This document shows positions 32,758 to 42,412 of a stretch of DNA of 64,000 nt, in pieces. Each line of letters starts with the position of its first letter. Position 1 is the first letter of the stretch. Under the pieces are notes generated by a model. That model was not told the origin of the DNA. It made no database searches and was given only the letters and a program-made list of their open reading frames with translations. A program made the translations under genes and the position numbers. This DNA is from Prevotella sp. (GTDB lineage: Bacteria > Bacteroidota > Bacteroidia > Bacteroidales > Bacteroidaceae). The stretch lies in the NCBI GenBank assembly GCA_017561825.1, contig JAFZBK010000067.1:1-64000 (forward strand), written 5' to 3'.

Positions 32758-34068
32758 ATGAAAAGAATAAAAGTATTAGTAGCGATGATAACCTGCTTGT
32801 CGTTAACGACTTGGGCGCAGGAAACAAAAGTAGTGCAAGAACCCGTGTTCGATGACTATTTCATCGATGGTACGCTCCGTATTGATTACACCTTCTCGGG
32901 TGATGTGAACCATCAGGAGATTGCCTTGGACAAGCTGAACAGCATCCCCCGCTGGTATGGGAAAAGATATCGTTTGGATGAGGTACCCGTAGAAGGCAAT
33001 GGTCAGATTTGGGTGACGGATCATCATACCCAACGCATCATCTATAAGAACTCTTTCTCTACCCTCTTCCAGGAATGGCTGAGTTATGAGGAGGCACAGA
33101 CGGGTGTTAGGCGTTCCTTTGAAAACGTCTTCCTGGTACCCATGCCCAAGGATACCGTGGATGTAACAGTGGCATTGATGAACAACCGCAGGGAGGTGAT
33201 GGCTAAGTTCACCCATACCGTTGTACCTACCGATATCCTGATCAGGAAGACAGGTACAAACATGGTAACCCCGTATGAAACCCTTCAGCAGGCTGCCGAC
33301 ACTAATCGCTGTATCCATATCGCCTTCGTGGCCGAAGGTTATCTGGAGGATGAGATGCCGGTATTCCTTGAAGATGCACATGTGGCCATCGAGGCGCTCT
33401 TTGCCCATGAGCCTTTCAAAAGTATGCGCAACCGCTTCCATATCGTGGCAGTGAAATCGCCTTCCAAGGAGAGTGGAACGAGTGAGCCATCGAAAGGAAT
33501 CTGGAAAGAAACCGCCCTTCATTCGCACTTCGACACATTCTATAGCAACAGGTACTTAACAACACTGAACCTCAAAGATTTACACGACGTGTTGGCTGGT
33601 ACTCCCTATGAGCATATCATCGTATTGGTGAATACGGACCAGTATGGAGGCGGTGGCATCCTGAACTCCTATAACCTGTCGATGACACACCACCCGAATT
33701 ACCGTCCTGTGGTGGTTCACGAGTTCGGTCATAGCTTCGGTGGATTGGGTGATGAGTATGCATATGAGAATGAGCCCATTCCGATGTATCCGCATGATGT
33801 GGAGCCATGGGAGCCTAACATCACCACGCTGACGGATTTCCACGGGAAATGGGAAGACATGATCGAGAAAGGTACTAAGAATCCCACTCCTGCTACCCCC
33901 GAGAACAAGGACAAGGTGGGGTTGTACGAAGGTGCAGGATATAGTTTGAACGGTGTGTATCGAGGCATGCAGGACTGTCGTATGCGCACCAATGCCAATC
34001 CGGTGTTCTGTCGTATATGCGATCGTGCCCTGCGGAACCTCATCAATTTCTACACCGATGAGAAATAA
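32758..34068 (+). CDS. Secreted M64-family metallopeptidase (IgA peptidase-like)
   Basis: This 436-aa protein has a signal peptide (residues 1-20, ending TTWAQ), an N-terminal beta-rich domain (about 25-165, the M64 N-terminal domain) and a catalytic domain with the zinc motif HEFGH (321-325) followed by GDEY (331-334). Several cysteines near the C-terminus (DCRM..., FCRICDRA) may form disulfides. M64 is the family of the Clostridium ramosum IgA protease, but most Bacteroidota members have unknown substrates. It lies 10 nt after the FolK-like gene and overlaps the next gene by 11 nt. Confidence 0.9.
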   Translation: MKRIKVLVAMITCLSLTTWAQETKVVQEPVFDDYFIDGTLRIDYTFSGDVNHQEIALDKLNSIPRWYGKRYRLDEVPVEGNGQIWVTDHHTQRIIYKNSFSTLFQEWLSYEEAQTGVRRSFENVFLVPMPKDTVDVTVALMNNRREVMAKFTHTVVPTDILIRKTGTNMVTPYETLQQAADTNRCIHIAFVAEGYLEDEMPVFLEDAHVAIEALFAHEPFKSMRNRFHIVAVKSPSKESGTSEPSKGIWKETALHSHFDTFYSNRYLTTLNLKDLHDVLAGTPYEHIIVLVNTDQYGGGGILNSYNLSMTHHPNYRPVVVHEFGHSFGGLGDEYAYENEPIPMYPHDVEPWEPNITTLTDFHGKWEDMIEKGTKNPTPATPENKDKVGLYEGAGYSLNGVYRGMQDCRMRTNANPVFCRICDRALRNLINFYTDEK

Positions 34069-34693
34069 ACTGCAGGGCAGAACCTCATGGAGGTGGTTCG
34101 TAGTAACCCTATTATTACTGGTTTCCGTCCTTCCTGTTTCCGCGCAGAAGAGTAAGTCACCTGACACGGAAAAGTTAGGTAAGGCATTAGAGTATTTCAC
34201 CAGCGGCATGTACCATGAATCGTTACTCCTGTTTTCAGCCCTTGACAAGGAATATACGTTGAATGCCAGGTTCCATGCATTTATGGGACTCTGCTACTAT
34301 TACGAATGGGACTACCAGCAGGCGTGTACCTACCTTGATGAAGCCATTCCGAAAATAGAATCACTGGCACCGCATGAGCGAAGCGTCTATTTCTTCGCCA
34401 ATGCAGAGAGTCATTTCATCCTCGAGCAATACGCCGAGGCCATTCCCTATTACGAACAGCATATCCTGTTGTGCTATCCCAACGAGAAAGCCGACTCCTT
34501 CTACCGCATCGGCTTCTGCTACATGTTCCACGATGAATGGGCAAACGCACTCGAGAACTTTGAGTCGGCCCTCGACTACTATACCAAACACCCTCAGGTG
34601 AAAAACGCACAGTCGCGCATCGCACAACTGAAGACGATGATCAAAGGATGTAGCGAAAAGCTTCAAGAAGCACAAGAATCATCACATATATAA
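34058..34693 (+). CDS. Secreted tetratricopeptide-repeat protein
   Basis: This protein of about 211 aa has a signal-like N-terminus (MRNKLQGRTSWRWFVVTLLLLVSVLPVSAQ) followed by TPR-type helix pairs (KALEYFTSGMYHESLLLFSALD, RFHAFMGLCYYYEWDYQQACTYLDEAI, ADSFYRIGFCYMFHDEWANALENFESALDYY). The start at 34058 lies inside the last codons of the M64 gene (11-nt overlap), which indicates translational coupling. An in-frame start at 33953 would give a leader that is not signal-like. It is probably a periplasmic scaffold or chaperone acting with the M64 peptidase. That partnership is inferred from gene order. Confidence 0.8.
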   Translation: MRNKLQGRTSWRWFVVTLLLLVSVLPVSAQKSKSPDTEKLGKALEYFTSGMYHESLLLFSALDKEYTLNARFHAFMGLCYYYEWDYQQACTYLDEAIPKIESLAPHERSVYFFANAESHFILEQYAEAIPYYEQHILLCYPNEKADSFYRIGFCYMFHDEWANALENFESALDYYTKHPQVKNAQSRIAQLKTMIKGCSEKLQEAQESSHI

Positions 34694-34707
34694 ATAAAGG
34701 TGAAGAT

Positions 34708-34738
34708 TTGGTGGTTTCGGAAATTCTTTATACCTTTG
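34708..34738 (+). promoter_or_regulatory. Promoter of valS
   Basis: TTG at 34708-34710, a 20-bp gap, then TACCTTTG at 34731-34738. The valS start at 34800 leaves a leader of about 55 nt. Confidence 0.72.
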
Positions 34739-34799
34739 CACCATTGTTTCCTAAAGGACAATAAGGTTATTCGCAAACAGATAAAATAGATAAAGACAA

Positions 34800-37535
34800 A
34801 TGGAATTAGCAAGCAAGTATGATCCACGGGAGGTGGAATCGAAATGGTATCAGTATTGGATTGACAACAAACTGTTCAGTTCGAAACCGGATGGTCGAGA
34901 ACCGTATACGATCGTCATCCCACCGCCAAACGTCACAGGCGTACTCCACATGGGTCATATGCTTAACAACACCATTCAGGATATCCTCGTAAGAAGAGCC
35001 CGAATGGAGGGTAAGAACGCATGCTGGGTTCCTGGTACCGACCATGCCAGCATCGCCACTGAAGCCAAAGTGGTGAAGAAGCTCGCAGAGCAGGGAATCA
35101 AGAAACATGACCTGACACGCGATGAGTTCCTGAAGCACGCATGGGACTGGACCCACGAGCATGGTGGCATCATCCTGAAGCAGTTACGCCGCCTGGGTGC
35201 TTCTTGCGACTGGGACAGAACGGCCTTTACCATGGATGAGACACGTTCACAGAGTGTGATCAAGGTGTTTGTGGATCTGTATAACAAAGGACTCATCTAC
35301 CGCGGTATGCGCATGGTGAACTGGGATCCCAAGGCACTGACAGCTCTTTCCACAGAGGAAGTGGTTTATAAAGAGGAACAGAGTCATTTGTTCCACCTGA
35401 AATATTATGTAGCAGATCTGGAAAATTTAGATATTCCGGAAAATCCGGAAGAAACCGGTAATATCATCCACAAGGATGAGAAAGGCTATTATGCTGTGGT
35501 GGCCACCACTCGTCCTGAAACCATCATGGGTGATACGGCAATGTGTATCAACCCGAAGGATCCCAAGAACCAGTGGCTGAAAGGCAGAAAGGTGATCGTT
35601 CCTCTGGTGAACCGCGTGATTCCTGTGATTGAGGACCGCTACGTGGATATTGAGTTCGGTACGGGCTGTCTGAAGGTGACACCAGCACACGACACGAACG
35701 ACTATATGCTCGGTAAGACGCATAATCTGGAAACCATCGATATCTTCAATGCTGATGGAACGATCTCTGATCAGAGTCCTATCTATGTAGGCATGGACCG
35801 CTTCGACTGTCGTAAGCAGATTACCAAGGACTTACAGGAAAACGGTTTGATGGAAAAGGTGGAAGATTACGTGAACAAGGTAGGTTACTCAGAGCGTAAT
35901 CCAGATACGGCCATCGAGCCAAGACTGTCGTTGCAGTGGTTCCTCAAGATGAAGCACTTTGCTGACATCGCCCTTCCGCCAGTGTTAACCGGTGAGATGA
36001 AGTTCTATCCGCAGAAGTATGTGAACACCTATAAGAACTGGTTGGAGAATATTCAGGACTGGTGTATCTCGCGTCAGCTGTGGTGGGGACATCGTATTCC
36101 TGCCTACTATTATGGCGAACCTGCTGATGATGCTTCGGATGAGAAGTTCGTAGTGGCCGAGACCGCTGAGGAAGCCCTTGAGTTAGCACGTAAGGAGAGC
36201 GGTAATGCCAACCTGAGTCTGACTGACTTACGACAGGATGAGGATGCCCTCGACACCTGGTTCTCTTCATGGCTGTGGCCGGTGAGCCTGTTCGACGGTA
36301 TCAATAATCCTGGTAATGAAGAGATCAAGTACTACTACCCCACTTCCGACCTGGTGACTGCTCCAGATATCATCTTCTTCTGGGTGGCACGTATGATCAT
36401 GGCCGGTGAGGAGTATATGGGTACCTTCCCATTCAAGAATGTGTATTTCACAGGTATCGTTCGCGACAAGCTCGGGCGGAAGATGTCAAAGAGTCTTGGA
36501 AACTCTCCTGATCCCATCGAGCTCATCGACAAGTTCGGTGCCGACGGTGTTCGTATGGGTATGATGCTCTCTGCTCCTGCAGGAAACGACATCCTCTTCG
36601 ATGAGAGTCTTTGCGAACAGGGACGTAACTTCAACAATAAGATCTGGAATGCCTTCCGACTGGTGAAGAGCTGGAAGGTGGCAGACGCCACTCCTACAAC
36701 TGCCAACATCCTGGCCACAAAATGGTTTGAGGCCAAGATGAAAGAGGTGAACGCAGAGATCGATGACCTGTTCTCGAAATACCGTATCTCTGAAGCACTC
36801 ATGGCAGTGTACAAACTCTTCTGGGATGAGTTCTCAAGCTGGTATCTGGAGATGATCAAGCCTGCCTATATCAATGGAGAAGCTCAGCCTATCGACCGTC
36901 AGACCTACGAGGCTACCCTCAACTTCTTCAACAACCTGCTGAAGATGCTGCATCCGTTCATGCCGTTCATCACGGAAGAGCTCTGGCAACACCTCTATGA
37001 CCGCAAGGATGGTGAGAGCATCATGCGCGACTGTCTGAAGATGGAGAGACTGTCAAGCGATGACGAGAAACTGATCAACGATATTGAACAGGTGAAGCAG
37101 ATCGTGTCTGGTGTTCGTATGGTTCGCAGTCAGAAGAACATCGCTCCAAAGGAGAAGCTCGAACTGCTGACCGTCAATGCCAACCGTTACGAGACCTATA
37201 ATGATGTGATCGCCAAGATGGCTAACCTGAAGGGTATTACCGTAGTGAACGAGAAAGCTGCTGATGCCAGTGCTTTCATGGTAGGTACTGATGAGTATGC
37301 CGTTCCGCTGGGTGACATGATCGATGTGGCTGCTGAAATCGAGAAGGCAGAAGCACAGCTCAAGCACCTCGAAGGCTTCCTCATGGGTGTCAAGAAGAAA
37401 CTCTCTAATGAGAAGTTCGTTGCTAACGCTCCGGAAGCTGTTGTAGCCATGGAACGTAAGAAGGAACATGATGCCGAGGAGAAGATCGCCGCCTTAAAGG
37501 TCAGCATCGCCGAACTCCAGAAGAAACAATCATAG
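34800..37535 (+). CDS. valS: Valyl-tRNA synthetase
   Basis: This 911-aa class I synthetase attaches valine to tRNA-Val. The HIGH-type motif is HMGH at residues 50-53 ([15 protein letters not shown]) and the KMSKS loop is at 561-565. The editing domain ([15 protein letters not shown]), the anticodon-binding domain and the C-terminal coiled coil (about 840-911) are all present. The length is close to the usual value for the bacterial enzyme. Confidence 0.98.
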   Translation: MELASKYDPREVESKWYQYWIDNKLFSSKPDGREPYTIVIPPPNVTGVLHMGHMLNNTIQDILVRRARMEGKNACWVPGTDHASIATEAKVVKKLAEQGIKKHDLTRDEFLKHAWDWTHEHGGIILKQLRRLGASCDWDRTAFTMDETRSQSVIKVFVDLYNKGLIYRGMRMVNWDPKALTALSTEEVVYKEEQSHLFHLKYYVADLENLDIPENPEETGNIIHKDEKGYYAVVATTRPETIMGDTAMCINPKDPKNQWLKGRKVIVPLVNRVIPVIEDRYVDIEFGTGCLKVTPAHDTNDYMLGKTHNLETIDIFNADGTISDQSPIYVGMDRFDCRKQITKDLQENGLMEKVEDYVNKVGYSERNPDTAIEPRLSLQWFLKMKHFADIALPPVLTGEMKFYPQKYVNTYKNWLENIQDWCISRQLWWGHRIPAYYYGEPADDASDEKFVVAETAEEALELARKESGNANLSLTDLRQDEDALDTWFSSWLWPVSLFDGINNPGNEEIKYYYPTSDLVTAPDIIFFWVARMIMAGEEYMGTFPFKNVYFTGIVRDKLGRKMSKSLGNSPDPIELIDKFGADGVRMGMMLSAPAGNDILFDESLCEQGRNFNNKIWNAFRLVKSWKVADATPTTANILATKWFEAKMKEVNAEIDDLFSKYRISEALMAVYKLFWDEFSSWYLEMIKPAYINGEAQPIDRQTYEATLNFFNNLLKMLHPFMPFITEELWQHLYDRKDGESIMRDCLKMERLSSDDEKLINDIEQVKQIVSGVRMVRSQKNIAPKEKLELLTVNANRYETYNDVIAKMANLKGITVVNEKAADASAFMVGTDEYAVPLGDMIDVAAEIEKAEAQLKHLEGFLMGVKKKLSNEKFVANAPEAVVAMERKKEHDAEEKIAALKVSIAELQKKQS

Positions 37536-37548
37536 TATCAATGTGATC

Positions 37549-38781
37549 ATGAAGAAAGTCGTCCTCATATTCCTCATCGCTTGCACCATGGTGGCTTGTC
37601 ATAAGCATCATGATGAGCCGGATCCTCCAGCAAAGGATGCTGAGATGACCATCCTGATGTATATGCCATGGTCGAAATCAGGTTCCAATGACAATATCTA
37701 TTCGTACTTTCTGAAGAATATCAGCGGTATGAAGACGGCCATTGAGTATCAGAGAGGACTGGGGAATAAGCGGTTCCTTGTCTTGATTGCCACGAATGAA
37801 AGTCGTGCGTATCTGATTGACATCAAATACAAGAACGGGGCTTGTGTGAATGATACGCTCAATACCTATTCATACCTGACTGGCGGAAACTACACTTCTG
37901 TGGCCGGACTGACCTCTTTCTTCAATGATGTCAAGACAGAGGCTCCTGCTAATTCCTATGCACTCATCATCGGAAGTCATGCCTGCGGATGGATTCCTGC
38001 AGGACAGGATGTGGGTGCCAAACGCCATGTCTCTATGGCAAGGGGTGCATGGAACGAAGAGGAACTGCCCTTGATCGAGACCCGTTGGTTTGGTAATCCC
38101 TCTTCAGAAACGTATCAGGCCAATATCAGTACGCTGGCGGCTGCCATCAGGAACTCCTTCCAGCATACCGAGTATATTCTGTTCGACGACTGCTATATGT
38201 CGAACATCGAGGTGGCTTATGAGTTGAAAGATGTGTCTGACTATCTCATCGCCTCCACCTGTGAGGTGATGCTGGCGGGAATGCCTTATGCGACGATTGG
38301 TTCATCGCTGATGAAGAAGGATTATAACGGTGTTGCCGAGGGCTTCTACAATTTCTATAAGGATTATGTAAACGATCAGGGTGATCCACGTAACTATGGA
38401 ACGATTGGTGTGACCAAGCTGAGCGAGGTGCAAGGAATGGTGAACATCATGAAACAGATCAACGCACAGTTCACGTTTGATGGCGACATCGAGGATATAC
38501 AAAGACTGGATGGTTACACCCCGACGATTTTCTTTGATATGGGTGATTATGTGAAAATGCTGTGTAAGGATGCTTCCTTGTATTCATCGTTCGAGAGTCA
38601 GATCAACAAACTGGTGCCCTACAAGCGTCACACGGAGAAATTCTTCTCTCAGCCCTCGTTGCGCGAGAGATATACCATCCCTATCAATGCTTTCTCGGGA
38701 ATCACCATCTCCGATCCATCAGTGAACAGCAGTGCCACTAACCATAAGAACACAACAGGTTGGTGGGAAGCTACTCACTAA
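37549..38781 (+). CDS. Clostripain-family (C11) cysteine peptidase lipoprotein
   Basis: This protein of about 410 aa has a lipobox (LIACTMVAC, cysteine at residue 17), which anchors it to an envelope membrane. The C11 catalytic pair is visible as H144 in ALIIGSHACGW and C215 in ILFDDCYMSN. C11 peptidases cleave after Arg or Lys, and some mature by internal cleavage. The start MKKVV at 37549 is preferred; an ATG two codons upstream is equivalent. It lies 13 nt downstream of valS and has no clear promoter of its own. Confidence 0.9.
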   Translation: MKKVVLIFLIACTMVACHKHHDEPDPPAKDAEMTILMYMPWSKSGSNDNIYSYFLKNISGMKTAIEYQRGLGNKRFLVLIATNESRAYLIDIKYKNGACVNDTLNTYSYLTGGNYTSVAGLTSFFNDVKTEAPANSYALIIGSHACGWIPAGQDVGAKRHVSMARGAWNEEELPLIETRWFGNPSSETYQANISTLAAAIRNSFQHTEYILFDDCYMSNIEVAYELKDVSDYLIASTCEVMLAGMPYATIGSSLMKKDYNGVAEGFYNFYKDYVNDQGDPRNYGTIGVTKLSEVQGMVNIMKQINAQFTFDGDIEDIQRLDGYTPTIFFDMGDYVKMLCKDASLYSSFESQINKLVPYKRHTEKFFSQPSLRERYTIPINAFSGITISDPSVNSSATNHKNTTGWWEATH

Positions 38782-38793
38782 CCATCTACCCTA

Positions 38794-39444
38794 TCATCGT
38801 AGTTTGGAATCCTCCAGTAGCTTGGGACAGATGTCTGAGAATGGACACTTGTCACATTGCGGTTGCCTGCTCTGACAGACATACCGTCCATGGAGCAGTA
38901 ACCAGTGGTGCGCATCGGCACGATCGTCTTCAGGAATATTCCTACATAACTCCTTCTCTACCTTCTCTGGCGTATCAGCATCCTTAGATACCAATCCTAA
39001 TCGATGACTGACACGATACACATGGGTGTCAACAGCCATGGCACTTCTTCCATAACCCACAGCTTGAATCACGTTGGCCGTCTTGCGCCCCACACCAGGT
39101 AACTTCATCAAATCACTCATCTCGGTGGGCACTTCCCCATGGAAGACATCCACGATCATACGTGACATCTCAGAGAGATGGCGCGATTTGGCATTGGGAT
39201 AGCTGACACTCTTAACGTACTCTAAGATTTCATCAGGTTCAGCCAATGACATGCTCTTTGCGTCAGGATATCTGCTGAACAGAGCAGGTGTAACCTGATT
39301 GACGCGTTTATCCGTACACTGGGCGCTCAACAAGGTGGCAACCAGCAACTGGAACACGCTGCCGAACTCCAGTTCCGTACTCACATGAGGCATGTGTTCA
39401 CGGAAATACTTCAGAAGATAGTCGTATCGCTCTTGACGTTTCAT
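38794..39444 (-). CDS. nth: Endonuclease III
   Basis: This 216-aa base-excision-repair glycosylase/AP lyase has a helix-hairpin-helix motif (LPGVGRKTANVIQ) with the catalytic lysine, the conserved aspartate in AVDTHVYRV, and a C-terminal [4Fe-4S] motif C-x6-C-x2-C-x5-C (CQSRQPQCDKCPFSDIC). It removes oxidised pyrimidines from DNA. The length is typical. It is transcribed separately from the OmpH-like gene, from which it is separated by a terminator. Confidence 0.96.
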   Translation of the reverse strand: MKRQERYDYLLKYFREHMPHVSTELEFGSVFQLLVATLLSAQCTDKRVNQVTPALFSRYPDAKSMSLAEPDEILEYVKSVSYPNAKSRHLSEMSRMIVDVFHGEVPTEMSDLMKLPGVGRKTANVIQAVGYGRSAMAVDTHVYRVSHRLGLVSKDADTPEKVEKELCRNIPEDDRADAHHWLLLHGRYVCQSRQPQCDKCPFSDICPKLLEDSKLR

Positions 39445-39461
39445 AGGTGATGTAGCTAAAA

Positions 39462-39512
39462 AGAACTATGTCAAAACGCAACACGACTCCGGATGCTTTT
39501 TGACATAGTTCT
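39462..39512 (-). terminator. Terminator after the OmpH-like gene
   Basis: A perfect 15-bp inverted repeat (39462-39476 and 39498-39512, loop 21 nt) is followed by TTTTT on the minus strand. It lies between the OmpH-like stop codon (39534) and the nth start codon (39444). Confidence 0.75.
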
Positions 39513-39533
39513 ATCATGAATCAGAAGAAACGA

Positions 39534-40139
39534 TTATTTCTTCTCTTCTTTCTTCTCTGTTGCTGCAGCCTTGCTCTTATAGGCCTTGTTCAAGCCATTG
39601 ATCACATCAGCTGTGATGTCATACACCTTGTCTGCATACAGGATATTGTCACCAGCCTTGGAGAGAATGATGGCATACTTCTTCTTGGCGTTATAGCTGG
39701 CCAGGAAATGCTGGATGCTGTCACGCAGTGCCTCATTGAACTTGTCTGTCTCTGCCTGGAACTCATTACCCAGACGCTGCTGGAGAGCCTGGAGGTCAGA
39801 CTGCTGCTTCTGTAGACCGGCATTCACTGCCTCTGCCTGCTGCTGGGTATATTTGTTGTTCTGGATATCCTGCTGGAACTTCACGGCTGCAGCCTGCAGA
39901 CTCTGTCCCTTCTGGTTAATGGTGTTCTGGATGTTCTGGCTCTTCTTCTCAAGAATCTTTGTGTACTCCTTGCAGAACTGATACTGTGTCATGATGGAGT
40001 CAACTTCTACATAGGCAATCTTCATGTCTGTAGCGGTACTGTCAGATGACTGAGTCTTCTCATCCATCTTGGGAGCCTGATTGTTACAAGAGGCCAACAC
40101 GCATGCTGCGGCAATGGCCATGAAAGCAATTTTTCTCAT
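39534..40139 (-). CDS. OmpH/Skp-family lipoprotein
   Basis: This protein of about 201 aa has a lipobox (AAACVLASC, cysteine at about residue 17) and a Skp/OmpH-like fold. It starts with a beta-strand (MKIAYVEVDSIMTQYQF), has a long Gln-rich coiled coil (about 60-140), and ends with strands and a helix (YAIILSKAGDNILYADKVYDITADVINGLN). Skp proteins chaperone outer-membrane proteins in the periplasm. Being a lipoprotein is a variation on the soluble Skp. The start MRKIAFM at 40139 is chosen for the signal; an in-frame start at 40169 precedes it. Confidence 0.85.
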   Translation of the reverse strand: MRKIAFMAIAAACVLASCNNQAPKMDEKTQSSDSTATDMKIAYVEVDSIMTQYQFCKEYTKILEKKSQNIQNTINQKGQSLQAAAVKFQQDIQNNKYTQQQAEAVNAGLQKQQSDLQALQQRLGNEFQAETDKFNEALRDSIQHFLASYNAKKKYAIILSKAGDNILYADKVYDITADVINGLNKAYKSKAAATEKKEEKK

Positions 40140-40169
40140 TGTTATTACTGTTTTGATTATATTTACCAA

Positions 40170-40364
40170 TTAATAAGCCTTACCGTTTTTACGTGCCTCC
40201 TTATCCTGATCCAACACACAACGAATGCCACGATCTTTCATGGCCTTACTGTCGTGAATATGCATGGAAGTAAACTCCCCGTCTTTCTTGACAAAGAGCT
40301 TGATGCACAATAATGCTAAACTGATAGCAATTATTAACACGGTTATGACTAGAATCTCTGCCAT
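40170..40364 (-). CDS. Small single-TM protein of unknown function
   Basis: This protein of about 64 aa has one N-terminal membrane segment (residues 2-22, ILVITVLIIAISLALLCIKLF) and a polar tail (MHIHDSKAMKDRGIRCVLDQDKEARKNGKAY). The tail looks conserved in type (a HIHDSKAM motif) and may face the cytoplasm. It is upstream of the OmpH-like gene on the same strand with 30 nt between them and probably shares its promoter (-7 TATCTTTG, 40413-40406). No function can be named. Confidence 0.65.
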   Translation of the reverse strand: MAEILVITVLIIAISLALLCIKLFVKKDGEFTSMHIHDSKAMKDRGIRCVLDQDKEARKNGKAY

Positions 40365-40405
40365 TTTTAGTATCTTTGCAAATGTATTGCGATACAAATC
40401 GGTTG

Positions 40406-40413
40406 CAAAGATA
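40406..40413 (-). promoter_or_regulatory. -7 element upstream of the small membrane protein and OmpH-like genes
   Basis: TATCTTTG on the minus strand, with no clear -33 TTG. A second TATCTTTG on the plus strand at 40371-40378 may serve pepD. Confidence 0.45.
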
Positions 40414-40463
40414 CAAATAATTGTGTGAATACTGAAATATTAAAACTATAAAAGAACAAAAAT

Positions 40464-41924
40464 ATGAATAAAAGTAACTTAAAACCTACATGCGTCTTTG
40501 AACAATTCGCAAAGATTAACCAAATTCCACGTCCCAGCAAACGCGAGGAGAGAATGATTGACTTCCTAAAAGACTTCGGTGAAAGTCGGGGATTTGAAAC
40601 GATTGTAGATGAAACGGGCAACGTGCTGATCAGAAAAGCTGCCACACCTGGTTATGAGAACCGCGAGACCGTTATCCTGCAGAGTCATATGGACATGGTG
40701 TGCGAGAAGCTGGTAGATGTTGACTTCGATTTTGATAAAGATGCCATCCAGACTTATGTGGATGGAGAATGGCTGAAGGCCAAAGGCACGACGCTTGGAG
40801 CTGACGATGGTATCGGCTGTGCTATTGAGCTGGCTATCCTCGATTCCAACGATATTGAGCACGGTCCCCTGGAATGTGTCTTCACCCGTGATGAGGAGAC
40901 GGGGTTGACTGGTGCTGAAGGGATGCAGTCGGGGTTCATGACAGGTAATATGCTGATTAATCTTGACTCAGAGGATGAAGGTCAGATCTTTGTATCATGT
41001 GCTGGTGGACGGAATACCACAGCCACATTCCATTTCAAGAAAGAGAAAGCTCCCGCAGATCTCTTCTTCATCAAAGCTTCACTGAAAGGTCTGATTGGCG
41101 GTCACTCTGGTGATGACATCAACAAGAAACGCGCCAACGCCATCAAGATACTCGCCCGCTTCCTCTATCAGACACAGGAGAGATATGGCTTACGACTCGC
41201 CAGCTTCAACGGTGGTAAGTTGCATAACGCAATTCCTCGTGACGGTGTCATCGTATTCGGTGTTGCTCAAGAGGTTAAGGAGCAGGTGCGTGCCGACTGG
41301 AATGTATTCGCCGTTCAGATTGAAGAGGAATACCATGTGACAGAGAAGACCATGCAGTTCAACATGGAGAGTACGGATGCAGAGAGTGTCATGCCTTTGG
41401 AGACCAGTACCAAACTGATCCAGGCGCTGCAGGCTGTTGACAATGGTGTATTCGCTATGTGTCAGGATGAGGAACTGGCATGGTTGGTAGAGACCTCCAA
41501 CAATGTGGCCAGCGTAGAGACAACAGCTGACGAAGTACGTATCGTAGCTAGTCAGCGCAGTAATGTGATGAGTGCCCTCGACAACCAGGCGGCCACCATC
41601 AAGGCTGTGTTCCAGCTGGCAGGTGCTGATGTGGTGCAAGGTGATGGCTATCCTGCATGGAAGATGAATCCCAACAGTGCGCTCACCGCGCTGACCGTTG
41701 ATACCTATGTGAAACTATTTGGGAAAAACCCGCAAGTACTGGGCATTCATGCTGGTCTGGAATGCGGTCTCTTCTCTGAGAAGTATCCGCATCTCGACAT
41801 GGTCAGCTTCGGACCTACCCTCCGTGGTGTTCACTCACCAGATGAGCGTTTGCTGATACCAACCGTTCAGATGGTATGGGATCACCTGCTGGAAATCCTC
41901 AAGAACATTCCAGTAAAAGCATAA
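40464..41924 (+). CDS. pepD: Aminoacyl-histidine dipeptidase (PepD, M20 family)
   Basis: This 486-aa cytoplasmic zinc dipeptidase has LQSHMDMVCEK with the first metal histidine and aspartate, GTTLGADDGIG with the bridging aspartate, TRDEETGLTGAEGM with the catalytic glutamate pair, and a C-terminal metal histidine in VSFGPTLRGVHSPDE. PepD cleaves dipeptides such as carnosine. The length matches the family. It is followed after 3 nt by a small lipoprotein-like gene, probably in the same transcript. Confidence 0.96.
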   Translation: MNKSNLKPTCVFEQFAKINQIPRPSKREERMIDFLKDFGESRGFETIVDETGNVLIRKAATPGYENRETVILQSHMDMVCEKLVDVDFDFDKDAIQTYVDGEWLKAKGTTLGADDGIGCAIELAILDSNDIEHGPLECVFTRDEETGLTGAEGMQSGFMTGNMLINLDSEDEGQIFVSCAGGRNTTATFHFKKEKAPADLFFIKASLKGLIGGHSGDDINKKRANAIKILARFLYQTQERYGLRLASFNGGKLHNAIPRDGVIVFGVAQEVKEQVRADWNVFAVQIEEEYHVTEKTMQFNMESTDAESVMPLETSTKLIQALQAVDNGVFAMCQDEELAWLVETSNNVASVETTADEVRIVASQRSNVMSALDNQAATIKAVFQLAGADVVQGDGYPAWKMNPNSALTALTVDTYVKLFGKNPQVLGIHAGLECGLFSEKYPHLDMVSFGPTLRGVHSPDERLLIPTVQMVWDHLLEILKNIPVKA

Positions 41925-41927
41925 GAT

Positions 41928-42296
41928 ATGAAGAAAACACTTCTGATCATTCTGTCTGTGATGTTGTTCGTCTCCTGTGGCGAAGAGCATAAGGCAGAGG
42001 GTGTAGTCAAACAATTCCTGAAGGAGAACCTGGTCAACCAGGATTACAAGGCCAGGTTCAACAAACTGGGTCATACACAGAAGATCGATGCCCAGCAACT
42101 GAGCAGCATGCAAAAAGCCACCCAACAGGATGACGCCTTGTTTAAGAAACCTGTGAAATACGGTGCATACAAGGAACTGCAGCAATTGCTGTTCATCCGA
42201 ACGACCATCATTCAGGAAAAAGATACCTTCATCCGGACTATCTATCTGCATCCGGAACTGCCAGATGACGGTGTCGTGGCTATCAAGGAGAACTAA
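41928..42296 (+). CDS. Small lipoprotein, unknown function
   Basis: This 122-aa protein has a signal with lipobox (ILSVMLFVSCGEE, cysteine at residue 17). The mature part is mainly helical (GVVKQFLKENLVNQDYKARFN) with a strand near the end (KDTFIRTIYLHPELPDDGVV). No family was recognised. It lies 3 nt after pepD. Confidence 0.75.
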   Translation: MKKTLLIILSVMLFVSCGEEHKAEGVVKQFLKENLVNQDYKARFNKLGHTQKIDAQQLSSMQKATQQDDALFKKPVKYGAYKELQQLLFIRTTIIQEKDTFIRTIYLHPELPDDGVVAIKEN

Positions 42297-42303
42297 CAAA
42301 AAT

Positions 42304-42337
42304 GCTCCTGTTGGCGTATCACTACGCTGACAGGAGC
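42304..42337 (-). terminator. Terminator of the FecI-like sigma gene
   Basis: The 8-bp arms GCTCCTGT (42304-42311) and ACAGGAGC (42330-42337), with a few extra inner pairs, are followed by ATTTTTG on the minus strand. The plus-strand side lacks a long T-run, so it mainly serves the minus-strand gene. Confidence 0.6.
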
Positions 42338-42412
42338 TTGTTAACCTTAAAAACCTACCTATCGATATTTCGAATAGGTTTCTTTACCTTCTTACCTATA
42401 TTGAATCTACTG

